The translations under genes were made by a program, and so were the position numbers. From Taudactylus pleione (lineage: Eukaryota; Chordata; Amphibia; Anura; Myobatrachidae): a stretch of DNA of 64,000 nucleotides. The notes under the pieces are model-generated. The model had not been told where the DNA came from. It made no database searches and worked only from the letters and a program-made list of their open reading frames with translations. Positions 53,934 to 64,000 of the stretch are shown piece by piece. Numbering within the stretch: position 1 is the first letter of the stretch; each line of letters opens with the position of its first letter. Location: the NCBI GenBank assembly GCA_031769625.1, contig JAUIMM010000124.1, positions 8,692,001 through 8,756,000 of the forward strand. The letters run 5' to 3'.

Positions 53934-55924
53934 CAGTGGTTCCCAAACTTTATTGGTTCATGGCATCCTTAGGGGTAAATTTACTAAAGTGAGAGTTTTT
54001 AGATATGGAGATGTTGCCCATAGCAACCAATCAGATTCTAGCTATTATCTTCTAGAATAGGGGTGGACAATAAGCGGCCCCCCTGCTGTTGTAGAACTAC
54101 ACATCCCAGCATGCCCTGCAGCAGTTTTGCTATTTGGACATATTAAAACTATTGCAAGGCATGTTGGGATTTCTAGTTCAACAACAGCTGGAGGGCTGCA
54201 TATTGCAAAGGTGCTATTTAAATGTTAACTAGAATCTGATTGGTTGCTATGGGCGACATCTCCATTTCTAAAAACTCTCACTTTAAATTTACACTTTAGT
54301 GTTTCAGATATTTTTTGCAGCACCCCTAGTACATATGGGTCAGACCCTAGTCCACATTGATAATACTGGGGACTGCAATCTGCAGTACTAATTGGCTTTC
54401 TGCAGGAGATTTCTGTGAAATCTTCTGTATTAGATTGTTAACACATAGCAACAATTCATACATTTATGCAGAAACTGCTTTTTCTACTTAATTTTATGAA
54501 AAAAATGCTTGATGCATGGGCCCCTAAATCTGATTCAAAACTTTTAAAGCTAACATTCAGGAATGTAGGTTTAAACACAAGAAGATTGTACTTACGCGCC
54601 ATCTTCAGGTTTTTCTGTGATGCTTCTGATTGGCTGCCAACAGGTCTCCATTGTCTTCAGCAGAAGAGGAGGAGGAAGGTACGTGGTAAATAGGACAGAA
54701 GTTTAAGAAAAGGGGTGGCAGGAGAAAGAGCAGGGCAAGAGGAACAGTGGTTATCAAAGGGCACAGGGAAAAGATGGGTGGTGGGAGATAAATGGTAGAA
54801 GTAGGTGGACGGATAGACATAATAAGAGACACAGGCAAAGGACACAGGCAAAGGAGGAAACAGAAAGGCCAGACACAAGGAGGGATGCAGCCATGTGACC
54901 GGCGGCCACAAGGCCACCTGTCACAATCCCGAAGGCAGAATGCCGGCTAGGAATTATTGATAGGCGTCGAAACACCGACACCTATCATAATCCCGATGCC
55001 GGAATCTAGAACTACGCGGGACCGAACGAGGTAAGTATGGTCCGTGCGTCCTCATAGCCGCAGGGGGGGAGGGTTAGGTTTAGGGCACCCCAGGGGGGAT
55101 TTAGGATCAGGCACCCCCACTGGAGGGTTAGCCTAGGGGAACGGGGGATTAAGGGTAAGCAGTCCCGGAAGAAGGTTAGGGCTAGGCATCCCCCCGGGAG
55201 GGGTAGGTTTAGGGTGCGGGGAGGGGTGTTAGGTTTAGGCACCCCAGGGGGAAGGTTAGGGTTAGGCACTAAGGAGGGAGGTTAGGGTTAGGCATGGTGG
55301 CACAAACACACTGGGTCCTGTGGGGCATGGTAGCATGCACACTGAGGCCTTGGGGGTATGATGACACAATACTGTAACCTTGGGGAGGAAGGAAGACAGC
55401 TGTACAGTGATGTATTATAGGAAGCGGGGCAGGTCAGTATTGCAGAGAGAGTAACTAAACACCCAGTGGAGGAGGAGCTCGGCACAGGGAGTGTTCCGTA
55501 GAGCTATGCCCCTATGGAAACAGACCAGGGTCATCATAGTGCAGAAAGCGGCCAGTTGTGGTCCCTGAGATTGGGTACTTCTGTTTGCACCCCCCCCACC
55601 CCCGTCATGTTTTCATTGCTCCGCATCATGATAGGCAGCCGCTTTGGGAGGACAATGAGGGGCAGGCAGGGCCCCATGCCCCCACATGCAGGCACTAATT
55701 ACCAAGGTGTCAATGCACTTTATCATTGGGTGATGAGTCGCATCTTACCCTTCCCCCACAGCTGCCTGGCAGGCAGCCAAATGGCCATAAACTATAATTG
55801 TAATTTATTTTATTGTATTTATTACATTCTGCTGGTGGTGAGACTGGCCCCTAGGGACCAGACTGGACCTCCCGGCTGCAGCACCCCTGTAAGTGTGCTG
55901 TGGCACACAGTTTAGGAAACACTG
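53934..55924. mobile_element. 1991-bp hAT-type non-autonomous element with nested repeats
   Basis: The left end CAGTGGTTCCCAAACTTT and right end CACAGTTTAGGAAACACTG are inverted. The 8-bp duplication AACTACAG is perfect (53926-53933 and 55925-55932). Inside are a MITE of the TTTACTAAAGTG type (53970-54300), itself split by a hAT-like GGGGTGGACAATAAGCGGCC repeat, and the TTAGGG-like array at 55055-55300. No transposase ORF seen. Confidence 0.9.
55055..55300. repeat. Degenerate TTAGGG-like G-rich array, copy 2
   Basis: Repeated GGTTAGGGTTAGGCA, GGTTTAGGCACCCC and GGGGAGG, close in composition to 49021-49300. It is preceded by CCTGTCACAATCCCGAAGGC, comparable to CTGTCACAATACAGG before copy 1, so both arrays seem to be part of one dispersed repeat. 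Confidence 0.8.
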
Positions 55925-56220
55925 AACTACAGGTTAATCTGTACATAATTTGTAGTAAATACTGTTATTATATTTCACTGTTATTATTTATTCTGATTAA
56001 AATTTAAGTCTCTTAAATCTTCCCTGTTGAATTTTGAGAAGTGTGGTTGCTGGAAATTGCATCTAGATACCAAAACAATATATAAACAGTTATTATATAG
56101 CACACACATATTATGCCATGCTTTACAGAGAATATTTAGTCATTTACATCAGTCGCATTGGATCTTACAAGCTATATTTCCTCCCTAAGGGAAACACATA
56201 TACAAGGTTTTTTTAATTAA

Positions 56221-56385
56221 TCTACCAGTATGTGTTTGGAGTGTGGGAGGAGACTGTTGTATCCAGAGGAAACCCCATGCAAACACAGGGAGAACATACA
56301 AGCTTTATGCAGATAGTACTCTACTTTGAATCAAGCCCATGACCTCAGTGCTGGGACGCAGCAATGCTAATCAATGTGTCATTAT
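56221..56385 (-). repeat. tRNA-derived SINE with V-core-like segment
   Basis: Read on the minus strand: an A-box-like TTAGCATTGCTG, a B-box-like GGGCTTGATTCAAAG, then TGTATGTTCTCCCTGTGTTTG and GGGTTTCCTCTGG ending CTCCTCCCACACTCCAAAC. This succession is the conserved tRNA head plus core of a widespread vertebrate SINE group (V-SINE type, from memory). Old and non-coding. Confidence 0.7.
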
Positions 56386-57120
56386 TCTGCTCAAAACTCA
56401 AGGGAAGTAGTACTAGGAGATTACACAATCTAAAAAAAATGAACTTTCTTGGGGTTAAATATTGTATGGAGTGATTTTTTTGACACTATAGTAATTAACA
56501 ATTCTACAGCAGGTACATTGGTTATACAGCATTATATAGTACCTTAAGATCCCCACAGGCCTGATATCAAAGCAAGTCAGTCTCTTGCCCTGCCAAGTTC
56601 AATAGAATATGGATTTTATTTGGCACATCTGAAACTCGTATTGACATGTGGCCACCTGCCAAACAGAACTAAGGAGCTCCTTGTAATTTGTTTGTTAATC
56701 CCTAACAATTGAAGAAACAGGTCTGTGAGATTTTTATGTTCCTTTGTGTCTGACTAAATTGGCTATGAATATGGATGTTTGATCAGTTAACCACATGTGC
56801 CTATCTTGGTTATTTATAAATCATATTGTTTATCTCTCAACTGAAATAATCTATGAGTCATCTATTCCATTTAACTATAATCCAAAAGCTAAACAACTGA
56901 TATAAAATTTCAGATATCAGTTGAGATAGTGTAATAACCTAAGTTCCCTCTTTAAGTATTGCTTAAACTTTGTTCTACAGGAGGCTTGCCACCTAGCAAC
57001 AGCAAACTGAATAGCATCAATCCCCCCTCTAGCACCTTCAGTGCAGACAAAGTTGATTGCATTGTGTCGAAGCTGAATAATTGGCTGAGACAGAATCGGT
57101 CTAAAATTAAATCTACACTA
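56386..57120. other. AT-rich spacer, no gene
   Basis: No domain or repeat recognised on either strand. Confidence 0.4.
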
Positions 57121-57205
57121 CGCCATTTTGCGAATGGCAATGAGACGCCATTTTGCGACTGGCCGCCCAGCGCCATTTTAGCGAATCTCGCCCATTATAA
57201 GTACA
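57121..57205 (+). promoter_or_regulatory. Three evenly spaced CGCCATTTT motifs and a TATA-like box
   Basis: CGCCATTTT occurs at 57121, 57146 and 57171, exactly 25 bp apart, each within GCGA-containing context, followed by CATTATAAGTAC (TATAA at 57196-57200). CGCCATNTT is the core of YY1 sites, which are also known in retroviral LTRs. They may belong to the LTR of the downstream provirus; that link is inference. Confidence 0.45.
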
Positions 57206-58849
57206 TACGGCGATGCTATTATTTAGCGTTGTGCAATTCCCACGCAATAGAAAGATGTTAAAAGTCCTCATCAAATAAATACAGACAGTCACTAAAACAT
57301 ATAAAATGATCAACCCTGCAAAACACGTACCATGGTTTACTCCACAAACACGTAGTTGCACAACGCTAACTAGCGTCTTTTCGCAATACCCCAATACTTA
57401 AACACTGCACACTTACATAAAAGGTTCCCTAGCATTAAAGTGTAATATTCAAGGTTTATTCAGTAGTAGTAAGGTTTATTCAGTAGTAGTAATGTTGTGA
57501 AATAAATGTTATTTGATATCTAAGGTTTAGTACATGGTAAGCAGACCGTGTTTGGTGTCGTTCTGCAACACTGTGTCTTTGCAGATTTCCGGTATCATCG
57601 GTGAGAAGATCGCAACATGTGTCTGCAAACTATGGACCACAGAGAGTTAAACATTAAAATGTACTATGTAATGTAGCCAGCTTAGATTTATTATGCAGCT
57701 GGAAAAAGGACACAAAGGGCTGCTGGAGGCTGGATTGTGTCCATACGAAGTGACCTATGAACTATACTGTAACAGAAGAACCAGGAAGAAGAACCAATGG
57801 AATCATGCCCATCTGTTCTATTGTATTGCCTATCTCTGTAAGGGTATATATGTGGGCTCTCTGAAACTGGATGCTAGTCTTCTTGCTTTGCTGTTGACGG
57901 AGGTTTCTACTTTGATGCCGGGATCTGGGTCCAGAGCGCATGTGTATGTAATGACTGTACCTTGGGTCTGTATGATTTATTTGCTCTAATTGTATTTAGA
58001 TCACAGCGTGTAACTATCTATTTTTATGTTGAATAATAACTTTTTGTGCTTTGGAACCACAATCAAAGTATGAAAGCAATTATTTCTTTTGCGACTCATA
58101 ACGCTAAACAGCGACAATTATTTTAGAGTGTATAGGTAGGTATGAATCGATAGGTAGGAATCGATAGTTGGTGGCTCGCAGTGTGAAATTATGCTACCAG
58201 TCATACGGTAACACTTGGTCAGCGATCTCTCAGCAAAAGGTTGGAGGCGCCATAGCAGGAGAACGCATTGTGCCTTCGAAAATCTGCTACCACTTTGTTA
58301 CTGAGAGTCCGCTGCCCATTATTATGTGGCTCAAGGAGCGCTGATTAGAACCCAGGGACAAGGGAGAAAAAAGTTTGTCTTCCTTCGTTGATAGAATTTT
58401 ATGTTAAAAAAGGGAAGTTGCACAATAGCGTAAGGGTAATAATACGTTTTGTGTAGTAGTCGCATTATTGTGTATGCGATGTCGCACAATAGCGTATACG
58501 TATTTCCTGTATTGCTGCCACGTGTTTCAAACAAAGCCGTTAAGATTGCATTGTGATATTGATAGATAGCATTGTTGTAAAATATCTTGATCAGTGTTGC
58601 CATAAGCTGGGAAAATGTGTATTTTTCTGCACAGGAAAAGGGTGTGTAACAGTGAACATTTGTTGGTAGGGGTAACATATTCCATAAGTGCTAGTAGATA
58701 CTGCAGTCTATACACATAAGCAGGTGTAGTTGTTGTCTTTGTTGTAGGTTTTGGCTCTCAGTGTGATTGCAGTGTTCAGTGATCAGTTAGAGTTATTTGA
58801 GCATTGTAATTGAACCGCACAGTTGTGGCAAATTGTGATTGTGAACTGA
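57206..58849. other. Candidate LTR/leader region of the provirus, unresolved
   Basis: Holds a 25-bp tandem duplication (AAGGTTTATTCAGTAGTAGT at about 57452 and 57477) and another TATA-like TATATATGTGGGC at about 57845. I could not fix LTR borders or a primer binding site, because the 3' LTR is outside the window. ORFs here look accidental. Confidence 0.35.
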
Positions 58850-59448
58850 GGGCCTGATTCAGAGCCGCTCGTAAGCGGATGCTCTTTAGCTCCGAGCGAT
58901 GTTCACAAATATGCGCATGCGTATGGGTTGTAATGCGCATGCGCCAACCAGTCAGTGCAGTCGGAAATTGTGTGCTCACAAAATAGCGAATGCCTGCTAA
59001 TTTGAGTGACAGGATGAGGCGTTTGTGGGTGGTAACAGGGGAAGGTGCTTGAAAACGGGGAGTGGAGATCCGAACGCAGGCGTGCCAAATGGTCAAAACG
59101 GGCGTTTTAAGGGTGTGCATAATTAACAAAGCAGCATCATCGACGACATCACTTGGTTGTCTTTTAGCCTGAACTGCTCGCATGATTGCGGTAGGAAAAT
59201 GCTACCACAAGAATAGCGAGCAGTTCATATGCCTTTCGATGTACTCGATTAATCTAATAAATAGCAGAGATGACGTATGATGCGAGCGGCCAAGGGGCGT
59301 CTTTACAAAATAGCGAGTGCATGTTTCGAACGCTCGCTCAGACATAGAGGTGTCAACAGACAGCAAATAGCGAGAGCTCAATTTAAATAGCCAGCCGGCT
59401 TTTTCTGAACGAGCATCCGCAAATAGCGTCCAGCTCTGAATCAGGCCC
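58850..59448. mobile_element. Harbinger-type MITE, copy B (core type 1), in the proviral leader
   Basis: GGGCCTGATTCAGAGC and GCTCTGAATCAGGCCC are perfect inverted ends; TGA is duplicated at 58847-58849 and 59449-59451. 599 bp. The core GGGTGGTAACAGGGGAAGGTG is shared with copies E, F and D. Confidence 0.92.
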
Positions 59449-59603
59449 TGAGTAAAGGGTGGACGAAATCACTGAAAAGGGTATGTGTTATTGGAATGCC
59501 TACATGCTAGCAGTTGAAAGGTAGTCAAAAAGGGATTAGGTGCGTGGAAGCAGACTGGTTATTCTTCCGTAGGTGTGTGGGCGCACCGTGTTAATATCAT
59601 CCA

Positions 59604-59612
59604 CAGGTAAGT
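59604..59612 (+). promoter_or_regulatory. Perfect 5' splice donor in the proviral leader
   Basis: CAGGTAAGT, an exact consensus donor, lies about 70 bp upstream of the gag ATG. This is where retroviruses place the donor used for spliced env RNA. Function is inferred from position. Confidence 0.6.
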
Positions 59613-59875
59613 GGAAGTAACCTTGACATTCTTTCACCAGTCTAAATCTCTATTGAAAAGCTTAGGGTTCTCTCAGGATGGGAGCCAAGCAAACGGTAGA
59701 GATGTTAGATGATGTGCTGCTGTTGGAAGCGCCGCTTGGGTCGGCACGGCATATTATGCATACTAAGTATGGTACTTATGCAACTAGGTACTGTGATGTA
59801 TGGTTTAAAATGACGATGATGAGTGTTAGACCATTTCCCAGAATTGGAAGCTTTGATAAGGAGGTATTGAACAAT

Positions 59876-60424
59876 GGCCCTCATTCAGAGCCGTACGCTC
59901 TGAGCAGAGCGCACGCTCTGAATGAGGGCCGACCTCCATAAAAATGGAGTGTCCTCCTGGACGCTCGTATAGCTGTGGGTCACCACCCACAGCCTATACG
60001 AGCGTGCAGTTTGATGGCCGCGATGGTCGTGACCATCGCGACCATCGAAACTGTGAGCCGGAGCCTGCGGTTGAGGTTTTCAACCGCAAGGCCCGGAGTG
60101 ATTTTGGCTCTATCAGAGCCAAAATCACTCCCACTGACATCACTAGTGATGTCAGTAGGCCGGCTTCTGACGGGAGGCGTTCCCTTGGGAAAGCCCCCGT
60201 CAGGGAGGCACACCCCCGGCACGCCCACCAAAGGGGGCGTGCTGTCAATCAACATCGACAGCACGCCCCCTTTGATCAGTCACAACGAGCGAAGGACTTT
60301 CCTTCGCTCGTCGCGTCTGGCGCATGCGCACGACGGAGCTCCCTCCGTCGTGCGCATGCTCAGTGCAGACCATCGACCCACTTGCGAGCGGACAGCCGCT
60401 TGCGAGTGGGTCTGAATCAGGGCC
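59876..60424. mobile_element. Harbinger-type MITE, copy C (core type 2), in gag
   Basis: GGCCCTCATTCAGAGCC and TCTGAATCAGGGCC form the ends; AAT is duplicated at 59873-59875 and 60425-60427. The core matches copy A at 4293 (GCTCGTATAGCTGTGGGT, ACATCACTAGTGATGTCAG, CGCATGCGCACGACGGAGC). 549 bp. Confidence 0.92.
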
Positions 60425-60965
60425 AATGTCCGAGATAGCATCTGTATGGTGCACTCTCGAATGAAAAAGATAAAATATAACAAGTGTTTAACGTTGTGGC
60501 AGCATGAGGGGGATGCGTGGCTTAAAGGTGTGCACGCGTCGCAAACTAGCGTCACGGGCACAATACAGGAGAGTGCACACATGGCGCTAAACTGCGGTGC
60601 GTGCACGCCTCAGAACAGCACGCACGCACGGCAAGGTAGCATTGCGGAAGGTATTGCCAGTGGTTCATGTGCACCACTGCTGCCCTATGCGGATGGAGGT
60701 GTAGGTACAGTCGATGTAAAAACCCATAAAAATTTAACAAGTAACTTGTACCCTCTCTTGCGTAATCACAAAGAAAATGTTTATAATGTGGATGATGAAC
60801 CTGTTGTTATGTCTGCCATTTCCCATGCTGTACACATGTTAGATGCTCCATTACAACAAGCACAAGTGGTGGCCCCATCTTCATCAGTGATAGTATAGGA
60901 AGTGTTAACATCCACTGCACCCGTAGAGGAAATTGTTAACCACATACATAGCAGTAGTAGACTAA

Positions 60966-61564
60966 GGCCCTCATTCAGAGCCGTTCGCTATTTGCGGTCG
61001 TTCGTTCAAAAACAAGGGGTGGCTATTCAAATGATCCGTTCGCAAATTGCAGTCTGTTCACACCTCTAAGTCTGAACGAGCGAGCAAAACATACGCTCGT
61101 TTATTTGTTAAAAACGCCCCCTGGCCGCTCGCACCATACGTCATGTCCGCTATTTATTAGATTAATCGAGTACATCGACCAGCGTATGAACTGCTCGCTA
61201 TTCTTGTGGTTGGTGTTTGCTACCACAAATTTGCGAGCAGTTCTGGCTATAAAATAACCCAGTGACGTGGTCAATGACGCTGCTGTATTAATTATGCACA
61301 CCCATAATACGCCCGTTTTGACCTTTAAGCACGCCTGCGTTCGGATCTCCACTCCCCATTTTCAAGCACCTTCCCCTGTTACCACCCACATACGCCTCAT
61401 TCTGTCACTCAAAATAGCAGGCACTCGCTATATAGCGTACAAACGATTTTTGGCCGCACTGACTGGTTCGCGCATGCGTACTAAAAACCGTACGCATGCG
61501 CAGATGTGCAAACATCGCTCGGAACGAGCGTACTGCCGCTAACGAGCGGCTCTGAATGAGGGCC
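60966..61564. mobile_element. Harbinger-type MITE, copy D (core type 1), in gag
   Basis: GGCCCTCATTCAGAGCCG and CGGCTCTGAATGAGGGCC form the ends; TAA is duplicated at 60963-60965 and 61565-61567. The interior is the complement of copy B (CACCTTCCCCTGTTACCACC, GCTCGCTATTCTTGTGG hairpin). 599 bp, the same length as B. Confidence 0.92.
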
Positions 61565-62630
61565 TAAATCCCCAGCCAGGTAACAAGGTCAAAAGTAGCA
61601 TTGCGGCCGGTCTGCATCCCATCCGGACAATAACTGTTCCAAATGGGAATGCGGATACGAACTGTGTAGTGCCCACAAGGGAGGTAGCAATGCATTGTCC
61701 TTGGACAATAGCTGAGCTATTTCCATAATGAATGATTTCCTTGACCCTAAAAAGGAATTAGCGAAATGCCAAAGATTTTTGAAAAATTTGGGTAATGCTC
61801 ACGAGCCAACCAATAAAGATTGGCGAGTGGTGTTAAAGGCTTGCCTTCAACACAAAACCGACATGAAAAAGTTTATCACGGATTGCGTATTGGATGGAGA
61901 TGGTCCCTTAACAGACGAGGGTAACCAAGGTAACATTTTCACCATAAAACAAAAAGAGAGTGAATCTGCAGAGGATTACTGTAACCGAGCTCTGCAGGCT
62001 ATCACCCAGTACACTGGGATAGAGGATATTAAAGATAGCACCTATCACAGGGGAATAATCATCACTGTACTTATGGATCGTCTAAAAGATAATCTAAAGA
62101 CCTGAGTTCAGACCTCACTACCTGGCTGGAGAGGAGTTACTGTAGACACACTCATGGAATCTGCTATTGAACATGATGAAAACATCCTCAAAAAGAGAGA
62201 GACCCAAAGCGAGAAGCTAATGGCTGTTAGTATTCAAGCTCTAGAAGGAATGACTGTAACATCTCAGCCACCAGACACACATGCACCTGCACAGCTACAC
62301 GTCCTCACCAATCTTGCACCACCACAAACACAACCTTACCCCACTTATCACACACAGCCACAAAACCCATACTATCCACAGCCACCATATTACCCTCAAC
62401 ATCCTTATCCACACCCACAATCTTACTCTACCACTCAACCCACACAGTAAACATTTCACCCACCCCACTCACGAGGGTGCTTTAACTGCAACCAAGTGGG
62501 ACATGTAAGTAGGAACTGTAAGGTGAAGAAGGTAGGACTCCCTAACCACGGAGTACCTGGATATCCTCATAAGGGATATACACAGAGTACAGGAAATTTC
62601 CACAAGTTGGAGAGTAAAAGTCAACGCTAG

Positions 62631-64000
62631 GGGTCAGGTCATACCTGTAGTCTACAGATAGTCAGGTTAACGGGAAGTACTAGGGAAGAACCTGTGATGA
62701 TGATTGATATAGCTGGTACTAAACATCCTTTTCTTGTAGACACAGGGGCAACCAGATCAGTGATAAAATCTCCCGCTAATTTATAGGTGACCAGTGAGAC
62801 AGTACCAGCAATGGGTGTAACGGGTAAAGTGCAACATTATCCTGTAACTAAATCCACAGAGGTTACTATCGGGCTATTGCATACCAGGCATTCTTTTCTC
62901 CTGGCAGCAGCGGCTCCTACTAACCTACTGGGAAGGGATTTGTTATGTAAGATGGGATGTGTCATATATTGTACCCCTGATGGTATATTTCTAGATATCC
63001 CAGAGAGAGTTGCACATGATGTGAGGGATATTTTGGACACTCCCCAAATGATAATGTATCACTCTACCGGTTCAGGTAAAAACCCATCTCAGGTAGATCA
63101 AATGTTATCCCAAATTCCAGATTCACTTTGGACCAAGGATGGACAGGACACTGGATTAATGGCAAATGTAGCTCCCATAGTGGTAAATCTAAAAAGTGGT
63201 AGGCAAGCTCCAAAAATTCCCCAGTACCCATTAAAACAGGAGGTAGAGTTATGGGTGTGTCCCATAATTGAGCAGTTATTACAGCAGGGAATTTTAGTTC
63301 GTACAGCAAATGTAGCCAACAGTCCCATCTTTCCTGTGAAGAAGAGTGGTGGGAGGGGTTATAGGCTAGTACAAGTCCTTAGAGGGGTTAATAAGGTAGT
63401 AGAGAGCCAATTTCCCGTAGTGCCAAATCCAGCTGTCATTCTTATGCAGATCCCACCAAATGCAACCCATTTCACTGTCATTGACCTCTGTTCTGCTTTC
63501 TTCTCTGTACCTCTTCATCCTGACTGTCAGTCCCTATTCACTTTTACATACAGGGGTGTACAATACACATGGACACGATTGCCCCAGGGTTTCATAGACA
63601 GCCCCAGTATCTTCTCCCAGGCCTTACACGACTGTTTACAATCTTTTCAACCTGCCAATGGATCTGTTCTAATTCAATATGTGGATGATTTATTGTTATG
63701 TTCTGATTCGTTTATGTCATGTTTAAATGATACTAAACATTTATTGTTTCATCTCTCGCAAACAGGACACAAGGTTGCTAAGGACAAACTACAGCCATGC
63801 CAGTCCAGGGTTAAATACTTGGGCCATTGCCTAACCCAAGGGTTAGGACACCTGACAAATGACAGAATCCAAGCCATACAGACCTTGACACTGCCACAGA
63901 ATCAACAGCAAATTCGTACCTTCTTGGGAATATTTGGATACTGCAGAATGTGGATCCCAGGTTTTGCCATTACAGGACTTAGTCTCTTCCTCAAATCCCG
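62631..64000 (+). pseudogene. Endogenous retroviral pol (protease and RT), partial
   Basis: Directly after the gag TAG in the same frame. The aspartic protease has LVDTGATRSV at about 62733-62762 and LLGRDLLC near 62925. An in-frame TAG at 62784-62786 interrupts it. The reverse transcriptase shows SPIFPVKKSGGRGYRLVQ near 63323, FTVIDLCSAFFSVPLHP near 63474, LPQGFIDSPSIFSQAL near 63580 and the catalytic YVDDLLL at about 63678. The thumb/connection FLGIFGYCRMWIPGF follows. The RT frame is open to the window end. YVDD and LPQGF separate it from the Gypsy and DIRS polymerases here and fit class I retroviruses. RNase H, integrase and env lie beyond 64000. Confidence 0.88.

Larger units (their letters stand above)
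59678..62630 (+). pseudogene. Endogenous retroviral gag, interrupted by two MITEs
   Basis: Gag would form the virus core. It starts MGAKQT, a myristoylation-type matrix start. Matrix codons stop at 59875, where MITE C is inserted, and resume at 60428 toward 60898; MITE D interrupts again at 60966-61564. The capsid begins near 61690 (CPWTIAEL), shifts frame, and continues from 61728 (DFLDPKKELAKCQRFL), with a QKESESAEDYCNRAL segment at the major-homology position. In-frame stops lie at 62103-62105 and 62448-62450. A CCHC knuckle (C-x2-C-x4-H-x4-C) lies at about 62478-62520, and TAG at 62628-62630 ends gag. All losses are described as seen; no intact product is possible. Confidence 0.85.
59452..64000 (+). 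mobile_element. Class I (gamma/epsilon-type) endogenous retrovirus, 5' part
   Basis: Leader with a splice donor, gag from 59678, an in-frame TAG at 62628-62630, then protease and RT in the same frame, running off the window. The gene order and same-frame gag-pol separated by TAG resemble gamma- and epsilonretroviruses. Gag contains two MITE insertions, two further in-frame stops and a frame shift, and protease has another stop, so this copy is dead. Env and the 3' LTR are outside the window. Confidence 0.85.

Noticed and set aside
57693..57989. 98-codon ORF upstream of the provirus gag as an accessory gene
   Set aside because: No similarity to anything known and in the presumed LTR/leader; likely chance.
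58776..59183. 135-codon minus-strand ORF, and a similar one at 61267-61542
   Set aside because: Both translate the same core of MITEs B and D in opposite orientations; the similarity reflects the repeat, not a gene family.
59944..60438. Overlapping ORFs of 164 and 146 codons
   Set aside because: They lie entirely within or across MITE C, whose GC-rich palindromes are open in several frames.

Overview
The window looks like a gene-poor stretch of a large vertebrate genome, most likely a frog. That inference rests on one recognisable host gene, a single-exon PRR18 orthologue (38351-39229, +), lying among a very mixed transposon load: Penelope-like, DIRS, Ngaro-like, Ty3/Gypsy, class I retrovirus, hAT, Tc1 and many Harbinger-type MITEs. 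This mixture is typical of amphibian and fish genomes and not of mammals or birds. I could not determine the species. I see no operons, CRISPR arrays, rRNA or intact tRNA genes.

Layout. 1-4290: a decayed hAT transposase (minus) with a 55-bp tandem repeat beyond its 3' end. 4293-6225: a MITE, then the 3' end of a Penelope-like element (minus) with GIY-YIG codons and a hammerhead-ribozyme-like motif. 6400-10900: a nearly intact Ngaro-like tyrosine-recombinase retrotransposon (minus). 11170-18700: tandem repeats, dispersed repeats rich in GCACTACTGGGGG-type minisatellite, and palindromic MITEs. 18721-32305: a nest of insertions. A MITE is split by another repeat, which is split by a DIRS element (18858-31430), which carries two related MITEs and a young Gmr1-like Gypsy element (23809-29562) whose integrase precedes its reverse transcriptase. 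32866-37300: a MITE, a Tc1 element with both ends, and a long minisatellite. 38351-39229: PRR18. 39500-56400: mostly MITEs, hAT-type elements with 8-bp duplications, TTAGGG-like arrays and one tRNA-derived SINE. About 57100-64000: the 5' part of a defective class I (gamma/epsilon-type) endogenous retrovirus whose leader and gag hold three MITEs of one family; pol runs off the window end.

The transposable elements are not a cooperating system; their order of insertion can be read from the nesting. The most informative observations are the Gmr1-like element with a SCAN-like capsid segment, the hammerhead motif in the Penelope-like tail, the nearly intact Ngaro-like element, the DIRS terminal logic and the seven-copy MITE family with 3-bp target duplications. 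All comparisons were made by eye; identities, ages and family names need database searches.
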